25,737 nt of DNA, taken from NCBI GenBank assembly GCA_036491755.1, contig DASXBJ010000072.1:1-25737 (forward strand). The letters run 5' to 3'. A program made the translations under genes and the position numbers. A model generated the notes under the pieces. It ran no database searches. It was given only the letters and a program-made list of their open reading frames with translations, and was not told the origin of the DNA. Within the stretch, counting starts at the first letter, position 1, and every line of letters begins with the position of its first letter. This document shows, one piece after another, positions 1 to 8,541 of the stretch. Origin of the DNA: DASXBJ01 sp036491755. GTDB taxonomy: Bacteria; Chloroflexota; Dormibacteria; Dormibacterales; Dormibacteraceae.

Positions 1-1
1 A

Positions 2-595
2 TTCAAGAAGCTGCACCCCGACCTGGTCATCTCGCTCGAGATCGGGACTCGGGCCAACGTTCAGGAGCAGGTCCTGCGCAACGAGCTGGACCTGGCCGTC
101 GTCGGCCCGGCGCTCAAGGATCCCGAGCTCGCCGTGCTGCCGTTCATCACCGACGAGCTTGTGGTCGTCGCGCCCGCCGGCCACGCCCTCGCTGGCAGGC
201 GAAGCCTCACGTTGAAAGAACTCTCCGGCCAGCCGTTCGTGATGCGCGAGCCGGCGTCGGGCAGCCGGTGGTCACTCGAGAAGGCGGCACGCAAAGCCGG
301 TGCAAAATTGACCGTCGCCATGGAGCTTGGCTCCAACGGCGCCATCAAGCACGCGGTGGAGTCCGGCCTCGGATTGGCCGTGCTCTCACGGTACGCGTGC
401 GGACTCGAGCTTTCGGGCGGGCGGCTGGTGGAGCTCAACGTTCGCGGCTTTCCCATCCAGCGCGACTGGCACATCGTCCACCTGAGACGGCGCAAGCTTC
501 CGACCTCGGTGGTCGCCTTCATCGAATTCCTGAAAGGCACCAGCTGGCTTTCGCGCAACGGCTCTCCCGGCCGCGTCCGACCTCCAGACGAATAA
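2..595 (+). CDS. LysR-family transcriptional regulator, C-terminal effector-binding domain (5' truncated by window edge)
   Basis: The reading frame is open from the window edge and ends at TAA 593-595. The visible ~197 residues form a LysR substrate-binding domain: the start reads FKKLHPDLVISLEIG, followed by a segment with ELDLAVVGPAL, then VVVAPAGHALAGRR, an SGQPFVMREPASGSR segment and the second-lobe stretch AIKHAVESGLGLAVLS. This order is typical of the periplasmic-binding-like effector domain of LysR proteins such as CysB or CbbR. The N-terminal winged HTH lies outside the window, so the target genes and effector cannot be judged. The last ~15 residues are low-complexity. The next gene starts one base after the stop, so the two may be co-transcribed. 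Confidence 0.9.
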   Translation, partial: FKKLHPDLVISLEIGTRANVQEQVLRNELDLAVVGPALKDPELAVLPFITDELVVVAPAGHALAGRRSLTLKELSGQPFVMREPASGSRWSLEKAARKAGAKLTVAMELGSNGAIKHAVESGLGLAVLSRYACGLELSGGRLVELNVRGFPIQRDWHIVHLRRRKLPTSVVAFIEFLKGTSWLSRNGSPGRVRPPDE

Positions 596-596
596 G

Positions 597-1850
597 TTGC
601 TCAGCCGCTTGAAGCTGGCCGCGGTCGATGTCCTGTCGCGGCCGGTCCTCTACTGGGTCGTCGCGGCCGCCTTCTGGGCGAGGGTCGCGATCTTTTCCGC
701 CATCGTCCCGCGTCGTCCTGACGCCGAAGGCATGTGGGAGGGCGCGCACGCCTATCTCACCAACCCGGCGCACATGTACGACGCGGCGGCCGCATACCTG
801 GCGAGGCTGCACATCATCGCGCCGCCCGGAAGTCTCGAGGCGTTCGTCAGCCCGCCGCCCGTTGCCGTGCTCGCCGTGCCGGTCGCGCTCCTTCCCGAGC
901 AGGTCGGCGTGGAGGTGTGGACGGCGATCGACGCGCTGGCGCTCGTGCTCGGTCTGTGGCTCCTTTACCGCGTGCTGGCGACCCGCCATCCCCTCGCCCA
1001 ACCGGCTTTCTGGCTTGTCGCGGGCTTCTTCACCCCCACCTTCGCCGACGTGAGCGCGGGCCAGCGTGGAGGCGTCCTCGTGGCCGCCGCCATGGCGTCG
1101 ATCTGGCTCGAGAGGAGGCGGCCTGCCCTGGCGGGGTTGGCGGCCGGCTTTGCGGCGGCGCTCAAGTATTTCCCGGCCGCGATGGTGATCGGCCCGAGGC
1201 CCCAGAACCGGGTGCGGTACGCCGCAGTGCTCGGCCTGGTCGTGGTCCTTGGGACCGCCCTCTCATTCCTGCCCCTGGGCCTGGGGGGTGCCCTCTTCTA
1301 CTACCAGCACGTTCTCATTCCATCCCTCGCCTCCCACAACCCTGATTGCGCCTACGACTCCGTCCGCACGCTTTTCATGCGTACGATCGGCGGCGAGGCG
1401 TACGACGTGCCTTCGGGAGCCGGGTACGTCGCCGTGACCTCTCCAGTCCACCTGCCGGCCCTCGCGCTGGCGCTCTCCTATGCCAGCGCCCTGCTGTTTG
1501 CGGGCGGGGCGGCGTGGGCGGCCTGGCGGAGCGGGTGGAATCCCGCATATGGCATGTCACTCGCCTTCGGACTCGGCGCTTTGATCCCCAATGAGGTCTG
1601 GCCCTATCAGTGGCTGCCCCTGCTGCCAATCGCGCTTCTGCTCGCGGTGCGCTGCATCGAGACTCGCCGTTTTGGTTCGCTGGGCGTCCTGGTCCTCGCC
1701 CTGCTCGGATTCATCCGGCAGCCGTGCGAGCTGCTGTTCCCCAACCTGTGGACGGTGGCCGCGATTGCCGTGTTCGTTTTGGCCCTGTGGGAGAATCGGC
1801 TTTTCCTGGTCTCGAGTTCGATGGAGGACACGAATGGCGCTGAATCCTGA
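597..1850 (+). CDS. GT87/DUF2029-like polytopic membrane protein (putative glycosyltransferase)
   Basis: This 417-residue protein is dominated by hydrophobic membrane segments: one near residues 17-38, then a series from about 80 to 410. Polar loops between them include the LTNPAHMYDAAAA stretch and a VSPPPVAVL motif. This layout (an early aspartate/tyrosine loop after the first helix, a PPxxAL-like motif, many helices) is typical of the GT87/DUF2029 polyprenyl-phosphate-sugar-dependent mannosyltransferase family of Actinobacteria and Chloroflexi. The family call comes from pattern, and the sugar and acceptor are unknown. The TTG start is the first available codon after the LysR stop (gap 1 nt) and lacks a good Shine-Dalgarno, so a later start is possible. 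The 3' end overlaps the next gene by 17 nt. A second protein of similar type lies at 11776-12882. Confidence 0.7.
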   Translation: MLSRLKLAAVDVLSRPVLYWVVAAAFWARVAIFSAIVPRRPDAEGMWEGAHAYLTNPAHMYDAAAAYLARLHIIAPPGSLEAFVSPPPVAVLAVPVALLPEQVGVEVWTAIDALALVLGLWLLYRVLATRHPLAQPAFWLVAGFFTPTFADVSAGQRGGVLVAAAMASIWLERRRPALAGLAAGFAAALKYFPAAMVIGPRPQNRVRYAAVLGLVVVLGTALSFLPLGLGGALFYYQHVLIPSLASHNPDCAYDSVRTLFMRTIGGEAYDVPSGAGYVAVTSPVHLPALALALSYASALLFAGGAAWAAWRSGWNPAYGMSLAFGLGALIPNEVWPYQWLPLLPIALLLAVRCIETRRFGSLGVLVLALLGFIRQPCELLFPNLWTVAAIAVFVLALWENRLFLVSSSMEDTNGAES

Positions 1851-2544
1851 TGTCAGCTTTACATGGGTGGGACATGGGACGTGGAAGGTGCGCAGCGCCG
1901 GCCAGAAAGAGGTCCTCATCGACCCGTGGGTGATGCACAACCCCGTCGCCCCCGACAGCCTCAAGACCGTCGACCGCTGCGACCTGATGCTCATCACGCA
2001 CGGGCATTTCGACCACGTCTACGACGCGCTCGAGATCGCGCGCGCAACCAAACCGAAGATCGTCGCCATCTATGAGATCGGCGCCTGGCTCGGCTCCAAG
2101 GGCATCGACGGAGAAAGCATCATCGGCGGCAACCTGGGCGGAACCGTCGACGTCGACGGCATCAAGGTCACGCTGGTGTACGCGCAGCACTCGTGCGGCA
2201 TCACCGACGGCGACAAGATCCTTTACGGCGGGCAGGCGTGCGGCCTGGTGATCGAGTTCGAGAACGGCTACACGATCTACTTCGCCGGCGATACAGACAT
2301 CTTCGGTGACATGGCGATCATCGCCGAGCTCAACAGGATCGACGCTGCCTTCCTGCCGATCGGCGGTTTTTACACCATGAGCCCCGCTCGAGCCGCGAAG
2401 GCCGTCAAGCTGCTCGGCGTGACGACGGTCGTGCCGATGCATTTCGGGACCTTTCCAGCTCTCGCCGGCACGCCGAAGGAACTCCAGCAGCTCGTTGGCT
2501 CCGCGGTGAAGGTTCTCGACATCAAACCCGGAGACACCGTCTGA
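1834..2544 (+). CDS. UPF0173-family metal-dependent hydrolase (metallo-beta-lactamase fold)
   Basis: This 236-residue cytoplasmic protein has the size of UPF0173/UlaG-like MBL hydrolases. The metal-binding motif THGHFDH lies at residues 55-61 (His56, His58, Asp60, His61). A second ligand region follows in VYAQHSCG, then the AGDTDIFGDM aspartate, and VVPMHFGTFP supplies the C-terminal histidine. The early WVGHGTWKV strand is also characteristic. The ATG at 1834 is preferred because a GGAGG sits at 1823-1828 at proper spacing; upstream in-frame codons would lie deep inside the preceding membrane-protein gene. The 17-nt overlap with that gene suggests translational coupling. The substrate is not known for this family and cannot be inferred here. 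Confidence 0.88.
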   Translation: MALNPDVSFTWVGHGTWKVRSAGQKEVLIDPWVMHNPVAPDSLKTVDRCDLMLITHGHFDHVYDALEIARATKPKIVAIYEIGAWLGSKGIDGESIIGGNLGGTVDVDGIKVTLVYAQHSCGITDGDKILYGGQACGLVIEFENGYTIYFAGDTDIFGDMAIIAELNRIDAAFLPIGGFYTMSPARAAKAVKLLGVTTVVPMHFGTFPALAGTPKELQQLVGSAVKVLDIKPGDTV

Positions 2545-2548
2545 GCGT

Positions 2549-2554
2549 TAGATT
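2549..2554 (+). promoter_or_regulatory. Putative -10 box for the amidase gene
   Basis: TAGATT lies 5 nt after the preceding stop. It would give a start of transcription near 2561 and a short leader carrying the GGAGGAG ribosome binding site at 2567-2573. No convincing -35 hexamer is visible. Confidence 0.4.
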
Positions 2555-2579
2555 CTCCGCGTCCATGGAGGAGATCTAG

Positions 2580-3869
2580 TTGAGGGACATCATCGGCGCG
2601 CCCGCCGTCTGGCTGGCGCGCGCCATCCGGACCAAGAAGGTGTCGAGCCTCGAGGTGGTGCGCGCGCACCTCGAGCACATCCACACGGTGAACCCGCGGC
2701 TCAACGCGGTGGTGTTCGCCACCGCCGAGAGCGCGCTCAAGCAGGCACGCGCCGCGGACCGGCGCAACAAGAGCAAGAGCCAGCTCGGACCTCTGCACGG
2801 AGTCCCGTTCACCGCCAAGGACATCTTCGACACCGCCGGCCTGCCCACGACCGCCGGCCTGCGCATGCTCAGGAGCAACATCCCCGACCACGATGCGACC
2901 GTGATCGCCCGCATGCGCGGGGCGGGCGCCATCCTGATCGGCAAGACGAACTGCCCGCCAGGCGGGACGGGCGGCGACAGCTGGAATCCGTTGCACGGCG
3001 GGACGCGCAACCCATATGACATCGCCCGCTCCCCTGGCGCGAGCAGCAGTGGCGAGGCGGCGATCATCGCCGCCGGCGGTTCCCCTCTCGGCGTCGGCAG
3101 CGACTCCGGCGGCAGCATCCGAATTCCCGCTCATTTCTGCGGCGTGGCGGCCATCAAGCCGACCAGCGGACTGGTGCCGTCGACCGGTGGCTACGGCCTT
3201 GTCGGCGGGCTCACCGACCCCAGGAGCCAGGTCGGCCCGATGGCGAGGTTTGTTGCCGACCTGATCGTCGCGCTGCCGGTCCTGGCCGGCCCGGATGGCT
3301 TCGACTCGGGCGTCACCCCGGTGCCCGTCGCCAAGCGCACGCCAAAGCTCAAGGGCATGAAGGTCGCCTGGTACGCCGACGACGGGATGGCCAAGCCTGT
3401 CGGGGCTGTCGCGGCGACCGTCCGGGCAGCCTCCCGCGCCCTCGCCGACGCCGGTTGCACGGTGACGGAGGAGCGGCCGCCAGGCCTCCAGGAGGCCCAC
3501 CAGGTCACCCTCGGCTACTGGGGCGACCGCCGGATGAGCCACGACCGCATGTACAAGCGGTGGGACATGTTCCGCACCGCGATGCTTCAGTTCATGGGCC
3601 GGTTCGACCTGATCCTGTGTCCGGTCGCCCCTGACGTGGCGCCGCTCTATCGGGCCAAGGTCGTGCCGGCGCACCAGTTCAGCTACACGACCCCGTACAG
3701 CCTCTCCGGCAACCCCTGCGTCGTGGTCCGGGCGGGCACCGCTCCGGAGGGACTGCCGATCGGGGTGCAGGTGGTCGCCCGCAACTGGAACGACGACATC
3801 GCGCTCCGGGCGGCCGCCGCGATTGAACGGGCGCTGGGCGGCTGGCGGCCTGCTAGCGTGGTCGGGTGA
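2580..3869 (+). CDS. Amidase-signature family amidohydrolase (GatA/FAAH-like)
   Basis: This 429-residue amidase-signature enzyme would hydrolyse an amide bond using a Lys-cisSer-Ser triad. The triad is visible as Lys80 (in FTAKDIF), Ser155 (GASSSGE) and Ser179 (GSDSGGSIRIP), with the spacing seen in FAAH. LHGVPFTAKD and AIKPTSG are further family hallmarks. It is a little shorter than the usual 450-500 residues. The TTG start is supported by GGAGGAG 7-8 nt upstream; the in-frame ATG at 2565 is separated from it by a TAG and cannot serve. No gatB or gatC is adjacent, so a tRNA-amidotransferase role is unlikely; a general or aryl amidase is more probable. The stop overlaps the next start by 4 nt (GTGA). 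Confidence 0.88.
   Translation: MRDIIGAPAVWLARAIRTKKVSSLEVVRAHLEHIHTVNPRLNAVVFATAESALKQARAADRRNKSKSQLGPLHGVPFTAKDIFDTAGLPTTAGLRMLRSNIPDHDATVIARMRGAGAILIGKTNCPPGGTGGDSWNPLHGGTRNPYDIARSPGASSSGEAAIIAAGGSPLGVGSDSGGSIRIPAHFCGVAAIKPTSGLVPSTGGYGLVGGLTDPRSQVGPMARFVADLIVALPVLAGPDGFDSGVTPVPVAKRTPKLKGMKVAWYADDGMAKPVGAVAATVRAASRALADAGCTVTEERPPGLQEAHQVTLGYWGDRRMSHDRMYKRWDMFRTAMLQFMGRFDLILCPVAPDVAPLYRAKVVPAHQFSYTTPYSLSGNPCVVVRAGTAPEGLPIGVQVVARNWNDDIALRAAAAIERALGGWRPASVVG
3854..3859 (+). promoter_or_regulatory. Putative leaderless -10 box (TAGCGT) before the VWA gene
   Basis: TAGCGT is followed by exactly 6 nt and then the GTG start at 3866, the geometry of leaderless promoters. It lies inside the 3' end of the amidase gene, so the VWA gene may be transcribed both from here and by readthrough. 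Confidence 0.4.
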
Positions 3870-5851
3870 AGTTCAGGTACTCGCGCTGGGACGGCTCGCA
3901 GAAGCTCGACGACCTGGACGCCGGGGACGTCCTCGACGCCCTCTCGGACGACCTGATGAACTACGGCGACCTCAACGCGGCGCTGCAGCGGTTGCTGCGG
4001 TGGGGCTCGCCGAACATGCAGGGCCTCGAGCAGCTGTTGAAGCAGCTCCGAGAGGCTCGTGAGAAGGAACTAGGCCGCTACAACCTCGACTCCACCGTCG
4101 AGCAGCTGCGCGAGCAGGTTCAGGACGTGATCGACACTGAACGTGCCGGGATCGAGCGGCGGACAAGTGAGGCTGCCACACCCGAGGCGCGCAAGCTGAT
4201 GGATCGCATCGGCCGGCAGCGCAACGATCAGCTGGACCGGCTGCCCGACGACCTGGGCGGGCGAGTCAAAGGCCTGCGCAACTACGAGTTCGTCGATGAG
4301 GAAGCGCGCCAGAAGTTCGACGAGCTGATGGACAAGCTGCAGAAGCAGATGGTCGACCAGATGTTCCAGGGCATGAAGGGATCGATCCAGCAGATGCAAG
4401 GGCAGGACCTCTCCCGCGCCCGCGACATGGTGCGCGAGCTGAACACGATGCTCGAGCACCGAATGGAAGGGCGTGCGCCTGACTTCAACGGATTCATGGA
4501 GCGCTTCGGCGACATGTTCCCCCCAGGCATCAACAGCCTCGACGAGCTGATGGAGCACCTGCAGCGGCAGATGGCGCAGATGCAGTCGCTGCTCCAGAGC
4601 ATGAGCCCGGAGGCGCGCGAAGAGCTGCGTCAGATGATGGACGCCCTGCTCCAGGACGATTCGCTTCGCCTCGAGCTCGCACGCCTCTCCGGCTTCATGC
4701 AGGCGATGATGCCGCCGTCCGAGCTGAGCGAGCGCTATCCCTTCTTCGGCGAAGACCCGCTCAGCATGGGCGAGGCGATGGGGCTGATGGAGCGATTGCA
4801 GCAGATGGATCGCCTGGAATCGCAGCTCGAGCGCGGCAGCTTCCGCCCGGACGACGTCGACAGAACTCTCGCCCAGGAGCTCCTCGGTCCGGAGGCGAGG
4901 CAAGCCCTTGACCAGCTGCGCAAGGTGACCGAGGTGCTCGAGAAGGCCGGCTACGTCGAGCGGAAGGGACGTCGCATGGAGCTCACCCCGCGCGGCATGC
5001 GGCGCATCGGCCAGTCGGCGCTGCGCGACATCTTCGACCAGCTGAAGAAGTCACGTATGGGCCAGCACCGCCTGTGGCGCGGCGGAATCGGCAACGACGC
5101 GTCCGACGAGCTGAAGGATTACGAGTACGGCGACCCGTTTCTGCTCGACATGAAAGAGACGATGTTCAACTCCCTGGTGAGGGAGGGTCCGAAGATCCCC
5201 GTGAAGATGGAGCCGAAGGACTTCGTGGTCCATCGCACCGAGCACGTCACCCAGGCGTCGACCGTGCTCATGATCGACATGAGCCGCTCCATGTTCCTGC
5301 GCGGTTGTTTTCTCGCCGCCAAGAAGGTTGCGATCGCGCTCGATTCGCTGATCCGCAGCCAGTACCCGCGCGACTCTCTGTACGTGGTCGGCTTCTCGAA
5401 CTACGCGGTCGAGCTGAAGCCGCACACGCTTCCGCAGCTCGCCCTCAACGACTACGTGTACGGCACGAACATGCAGCACGGCTTCCAGCTGGCGCGCTCG
5501 CTGCTGGCGAAGCACCGCGGCAACCGCCAGGTGATCATGATCACGGACGGCGAGCCGACCGCCCACATCAAGGATGACGGGCGAGCCCAGTTCTCCTATC
5601 CTCCGACCTTTGAGACGATCCAGCAAACCCTCAAGGAGGTCAAGCGCTGCACCCGCGACAGGATCGTCATCAACACGTTCATGCTCGAGCGCGGCCCGTA
5701 CCTCACCGAGTTCATCAACCAGATGACGCGGATCAACAAGGGCCGGGCGTTCTTCGTTTCGCCGGAGCGCCTCGGTGAGTACATCCTGGTCGACTATGTG
5801 AGCGGCAAGCAGCGCCGGCGCGCCAGCACTCGCCGCGCGCGCATCGCGTAA
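3866..5851 (+). CDS. VWA-domain protein, COG4867-like
   Basis: This large 661-residue protein has three parts. Residues 1-160 are a charged helical region. Residues 155-400 are Gln/Met-rich, predicted coiled coil, and end in a winged-helix-like stretch (MELTPRGMRRIGQSALRDIF). A C-terminal von Willebrand factor A domain starts near residue 462. The VWA metal site (MIDAS) is intact: DMSRS at 471-475, a later GTNMQHG threonine and the ITDGEPT aspartate. No signal peptide or membrane segment is seen, so it is cytoplasmic. The architecture resembles the COG4867 family, whose members often pair with MoxR- or Mg-chelatase-like AAA+ ATPases. No such ATPase is in this window, which is notable. The Arg-rich C-terminal tail (RRRASTRRARIA) is unusual. 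Confidence 0.85.
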   Translation: MKFRYSRWDGSQKLDDLDAGDVLDALSDDLMNYGDLNAALQRLLRWGSPNMQGLEQLLKQLREAREKELGRYNLDSTVEQLREQVQDVIDTERAGIERRTSEAATPEARKLMDRIGRQRNDQLDRLPDDLGGRVKGLRNYEFVDEEARQKFDELMDKLQKQMVDQMFQGMKGSIQQMQGQDLSRARDMVRELNTMLEHRMEGRAPDFNGFMERFGDMFPPGINSLDELMEHLQRQMAQMQSLLQSMSPEAREELRQMMDALLQDDSLRLELARLSGFMQAMMPPSELSERYPFFGEDPLSMGEAMGLMERLQQMDRLESQLERGSFRPDDVDRTLAQELLGPEARQALDQLRKVTEVLEKAGYVERKGRRMELTPRGMRRIGQSALRDIFDQLKKSRMGQHRLWRGGIGNDASDELKDYEYGDPFLLDMKETMFNSLVREGPKIPVKMEPKDFVVHRTEHVTQASTVLMIDMSRSMFLRGCFLAAKKVAIALDSLIRSQYPRDSLYVVGFSNYAVELKPHTLPQLALNDYVYGTNMQHGFQLARSLLAKHRGNRQVIMITDGEPTAHIKDDGRAQFSYPPTFETIQQTLKEVKRCTRDRIVINTFMLERGPYLTEFINQMTRINKGRAFFVSPERLGEYILVDYVSGKQRRRASTRRARIA

Positions 5852-5873
5852 GCGGCCGAACCGGGCGGTTCCT

Positions 5874-5879
5874 TATCCT
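5874..5879 (+). promoter_or_regulatory. Putative leaderless -10 box (TATCCT) before pckA
   Basis: TATCCT sits exactly 6 nt before the GTG start of pckA, with no Shine-Dalgarno in between. This suggests that transcription starts at or next to the start codon. Confidence 0.5.
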
Positions 5880-5885
5880 GAAAAC

Positions 5886-7427
5886 GTGGCGATAACCAGC
5901 AAGCTCGCGCTCGAACGCCGCAACCTCGGTCCCGCTGCCCTGTACGAGCACGCGGTCTTGCGCGGCGAGGCGAACATCGTGTCGACGGGAGCTCTCACCG
6001 CAGAGACCGGCAAGCACACCGGACGCTCGCCCAAGGACAAGTACTTCGTCAAGGAGCCGACGAGCCAGGACGCCATCTGGTGGTACCCCGGGAACCAGCC
6101 CATCGCCTCCGATAAGTTCGACCGGCTGCTCAAGCGGATGGAGGAGTTCGTCGACACGCACGAGGTTTATACGCAGGACGTGTTTGCATGCGCCGATCCG
6201 CGCTACCGGCTGCGGGTTCGCGTGATCTCAGAGCTGGCGTGGCACAGTCTCTTCGCGCGCAACCTGTTCATCCGGCCGGCGGCTGGCGAGCTGCTCGGAT
6301 TCGAGCCGGACTTCACCGTCATGTCCCTTCCGTCGGTGCACTCCGATCCCGCGGTCGACGGCACGCGAAGCGAGACGTTCATCCTGGTCAACCTCGGCCG
6401 GCGGATCGTGATCATCGGAGGCACGGGCTACGCGGGCGAGATCAAAAAGTCGATCTTCACCGCCCTCAACTACCTGCTGCCGGCGCAGAACGTGTTCCCG
6501 ATGCACTGCTCCGCCAACACCAATATCGACGGCTCGGACGTCGCGCTGTTCTTCGGCCTGAGCGGTACGGGGAAGACCACGCTGTCAGCCGACCCGTCCC
6601 GCCGGCTCATCGGGGACGACGAGCATGGCTGGAGCGATCGCGGCGTCTTCAACTTCGAAGGTGGCTGCTATGCGAAGACGATCCGCATCCACAAAGAGTC
6701 GGAGCCCGAGATCTACGCCGCCACGGAGAGCTTCGGCACCATCCTCGAGAATGTCGCATTCGACCCGCGGACACGGACACCCGACTACGACTCCGAAGAG
6801 AAGACCGAGAACACCAGATCGGCCTATCCGATCGACCTGATCCCCAACGCCATCCTGGGCGGCACCGGCAGCCACCCCCACAACATCATGTTTCTCTCGG
6901 CCGACGCTTACGGCGTGCTTCCCCCCGTGGCGAAGCTCGACGACGATCAGATCCGCCACTACTTCCTTTCGGGCTACACGGCGAAGGTGGCCGGCACCGA
7001 GCGCGGGGTGACGGAGCCGGAGCCGATCTTCAGCACGTGTTTCGCGGCGCCATTCCTGGTGCTGCCTCCCGAGCGGTATGCGGACATGCTGATCGAGCGC
7101 GTGAACCGCCATCATGCCGAGGTCTGGATGCTGAACACGGGGTGGGTGGGTGGCCCGTTCGGCGTCGGCGAGCGGATGTCGATCGCGCACACGCGGGCGA
7201 TCGTACGTGCAGTGCTGCAGGGCGACCTGCGCGGGGTTTCGACGCACGTCGATCCCGTCTTCGGGCTTCACATTCCGAACCGGGTGCCGGGTGTGCCGCG
7301 GGAGGTCCTGGACACCCGCGACAGCTGGCCCAACCCCGAGGACTACGACCGGCAGGCGGCCAAGCTTCGGGCGATGTTCGAGAAGAACATCAAGACGATC
7401 GGCAAGAGCTCTTCCTCGGCCGGATAG
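5886..7427 (+). CDS. pckA: Phosphoenolpyruvate carboxykinase (ATP)
   Basis: This is a cytoplasmic enzyme of gluconeogenesis: oxaloacetate + ATP gives PEP + CO2 + ADP. The 513-residue length matches ATP-type PEPCK. Visible signatures are the TGRSPKDKY segment near residue 45, the kinase-1a P-loop GLSGTGKTTLS with Lys230 (224-234), the metal-binding LIGDDEHGW near 241-249, and FEGGCYAK. Further on are the RSAYP and NTGW segments typical of the family. GTP-type enzymes lack these motif forms. It follows the VWA gene with a 34-nt gap that holds a leaderless-type -10 box, so it probably has its own promoter. The next gene follows after 11 nt and could be co-transcribed. The start is GTG, and no better start is available. 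Confidence 0.97.
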   Translation: MAITSKLALERRNLGPAALYEHAVLRGEANIVSTGALTAETGKHTGRSPKDKYFVKEPTSQDAIWWYPGNQPIASDKFDRLLKRMEEFVDTHEVYTQDVFACADPRYRLRVRVISELAWHSLFARNLFIRPAAGELLGFEPDFTVMSLPSVHSDPAVDGTRSETFILVNLGRRIVIIGGTGYAGEIKKSIFTALNYLLPAQNVFPMHCSANTNIDGSDVALFFGLSGTGKTTLSADPSRRLIGDDEHGWSDRGVFNFEGGCYAKTIRIHKESEPEIYAATESFGTILENVAFDPRTRTPDYDSEEKTENTRSAYPIDLIPNAILGGTGSHPHNIMFLSADAYGVLPPVAKLDDDQIRHYFLSGYTAKVAGTERGVTEPEPIFSTCFAAPFLVLPPERYADMLIERVNRHHAEVWMLNTGWVGGPFGVGERMSIAHTRAIVRAVLQGDLRGVSTHVDPVFGLHIPNRVPGVPREVLDTRDSWPNPEDYDRQAAKLRAMFEKNIKTIGKSSSSAG

Positions 7428-7438
7428 GGCGGCCACTG

Positions 7439-7780
7439 TTGCGCGTGGCCATCGTCGGCAGCCGGCGGTTCGCCGACACAGGCCGCGTCACCGATTACGT
7501 GAACTCGCTGCCGGCGCGTGCGTCGATCATCACCGGCAGCGCCAGTGGCGTTGACGCCGCCGCGACCAAGGCGGCTCGCGCGAAGGGGATCGCGGTCCAG
7601 GTGCTGCCCGCCTCCTTCGAGGAGATATCCGACGCGAGCAAGTCCGCTGCTCGCAACCAGAAGCTGATCGACGCGTGCGACGTCCTGGTCGCTTTCTGGG
7701 ACGGCACCTCGCGGGGAACACGAACCACGGTCGAGCGCGCCCTTGACTCGGGCAAGGAAGTCCACGTCTTCACCGCGTAA
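7439..7780 (+). CDS. DUF2493/SLOG-family Rossmann-like protein
   Basis: This small 113-residue protein begins RVAIVGSRRF, contains ITGSASGVDAAATKAA and ends with CDVLVAFWDGTSRGT and VHVF. This is the pattern of DUF2493/SLOG proteins (relatives of DprA and LOG), which bind nucleotide-like ligands in a Rossmann fold. The glycine-rich GSASGVD loop is the expected ligand-binding site. The biochemical role of these small single-domain members is not established. The TTG at 7439 is preferred because AGGGCGG precedes it at suitable spacing; GTG at 7445 is an alternative that would shorten the protein by two residues. It sits 11 nt after pckA, which may reflect co-transcription rather than shared function. 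Confidence 0.75.
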   Translation: MRVAIVGSRRFADTGRVTDYVNSLPARASIITGSASGVDAAATKAARAKGIAVQVLPASFEEISDASKSAARNQKLIDACDVLVAFWDGTSRGTRTTVERALDSGKEVHVFTA

Positions 7781-7821
7781 GCCAACGGCGAGCGCTCCCA
7801 ACTGGAAAATAGCTGCGCAAC

Positions 7822-7827
7822 TACCAT
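7822..7827 (+). promoter_or_regulatory. Putative -10 box (TACCAT) before the MoaD-MoaE fusion
   Basis: TACCAT lies 8 nt before ATG 7836 in a 55-nt intergenic gap without a Shine-Dalgarno. This fits a leaderless or near-leaderless transcript. Confidence 0.35.
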
Positions 7828-7835
7828 GGGGTCAA

Positions 7836-8537
7836 ATGACCGTGGTCGTCGCCGTTCGAGCACGCTTGTTCGCGAGGCTGCGAGAGCAGGCCGGTGTTGA
7901 GACCGAGCGCCTCGAGCTGCCGTCCGGCTCGACGGTGGCCGACGTCTACGACGAGCTGCTCAGGCTGCATCCCGCCCTGGAACCCGACCGCCAGGCGGTT
8001 CGGGGCGCGATCAACCAGGAGTTCGCCGACTGGTCGGCGTTGGTCGCCGGCGGCGATGAGGTGGCGTTCATCCCGCCCGTGAGCGGCGGGGTGCACGGGG
8101 CCGGGATCATCCTCGAGGTGACCGGCGACCCGCTCGACGCGCGGCGCCTGGAAGCAGCGGTCGAGCACAGGGGCGCCGGCGCCATCTGCACGTTCACGGG
8201 CGTCGTGCGCGACAACTCGCGCGGGCGTGCGGTGGCGCACCTCCACTACGAGGCCTACGCCGAGATGGCGACCGCGCAGATGCGAAAGATCAGCGACGAG
8301 ATTGCGGAGCGCTGGCCCGAGGTCCGGGTCGCGATGGCGCACCGGACGGGCAAGCTCGAGGTCGGCGAAGCGTCGGTGGTGGTGTCGACGTCGGCGCCGC
8401 ACCGTGCGGAGGCGATCGCCGCCTGCAAGTGGGGCATCGACCGGCTCAAGGAATCCGTGCCGATCTGGAAGAAGGAGTTCGCCGCCGACGGCACCTTCTG
8501 GATCGAGGGTGAAAAGAGCATCGAGAGCGAAGCCTGA
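7836..8537 (+). CDS. moaX: MoaD-MoaE fusion, molybdopterin synthase
   Basis: This 233-residue protein combines the two subunits that convert precursor Z (cPMP) to molybdopterin. Residues 1-85 are MoaD (ubiquitin-like), starting VRARLFARLREQAG and ending FIPPVSGG, with the diglycine at 84-85 that would be thiocarboxylated. Residues 88-233 are MoaE: CTFTGVVRDNSRG (arginine site), LHYEAY, and the active-site lysines Lys205 (DRLKE) and Lys212 (WKKE), spaced 7 apart as in E. coli MoaE Lys119/Lys126. The same fusion order is known in mycobacterial MoaX, where cleavage after the diglycine frees MoaD. A similar cleavage is implied here because the diglycine is internal. No other molybdenum cofactor gene is nearby. 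Confidence 0.93.
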   Translation: MTVVVAVRARLFARLREQAGVETERLELPSGSTVADVYDELLRLHPALEPDRQAVRGAINQEFADWSALVAGGDEVAFIPPVSGGVHGAGIILEVTGDPLDARRLEAAVEHRGAGAICTFTGVVRDNSRGRAVAHLHYEAYAEMATAQMRKISDEIAERWPEVRVAMAHRTGKLEVGEASVVVSTSAPHRAEAIAACKWGIDRLKESVPIWKKEFAADGTFWIEGEKSIESEA

Positions 8538-8541
8538 GCCC

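Noticed and set aside
2565..2582. In-frame ATG four codons before a TAG and then the amidase TTG start, suggesting a nonsense mutation or readthrough.
   Set aside because: The ATG overlaps a perfect GGAGGAG ribosome site correctly spaced for TTG 2580, so a normal TTG start explains the region.
2370..3674. Long open frame on the minus strand opposite the amidase gene.
   Set aside because: Its translation is low-complexity Arg/Gly/Ala-rich without any motif, as expected for the shadow of a GC-rich gene.
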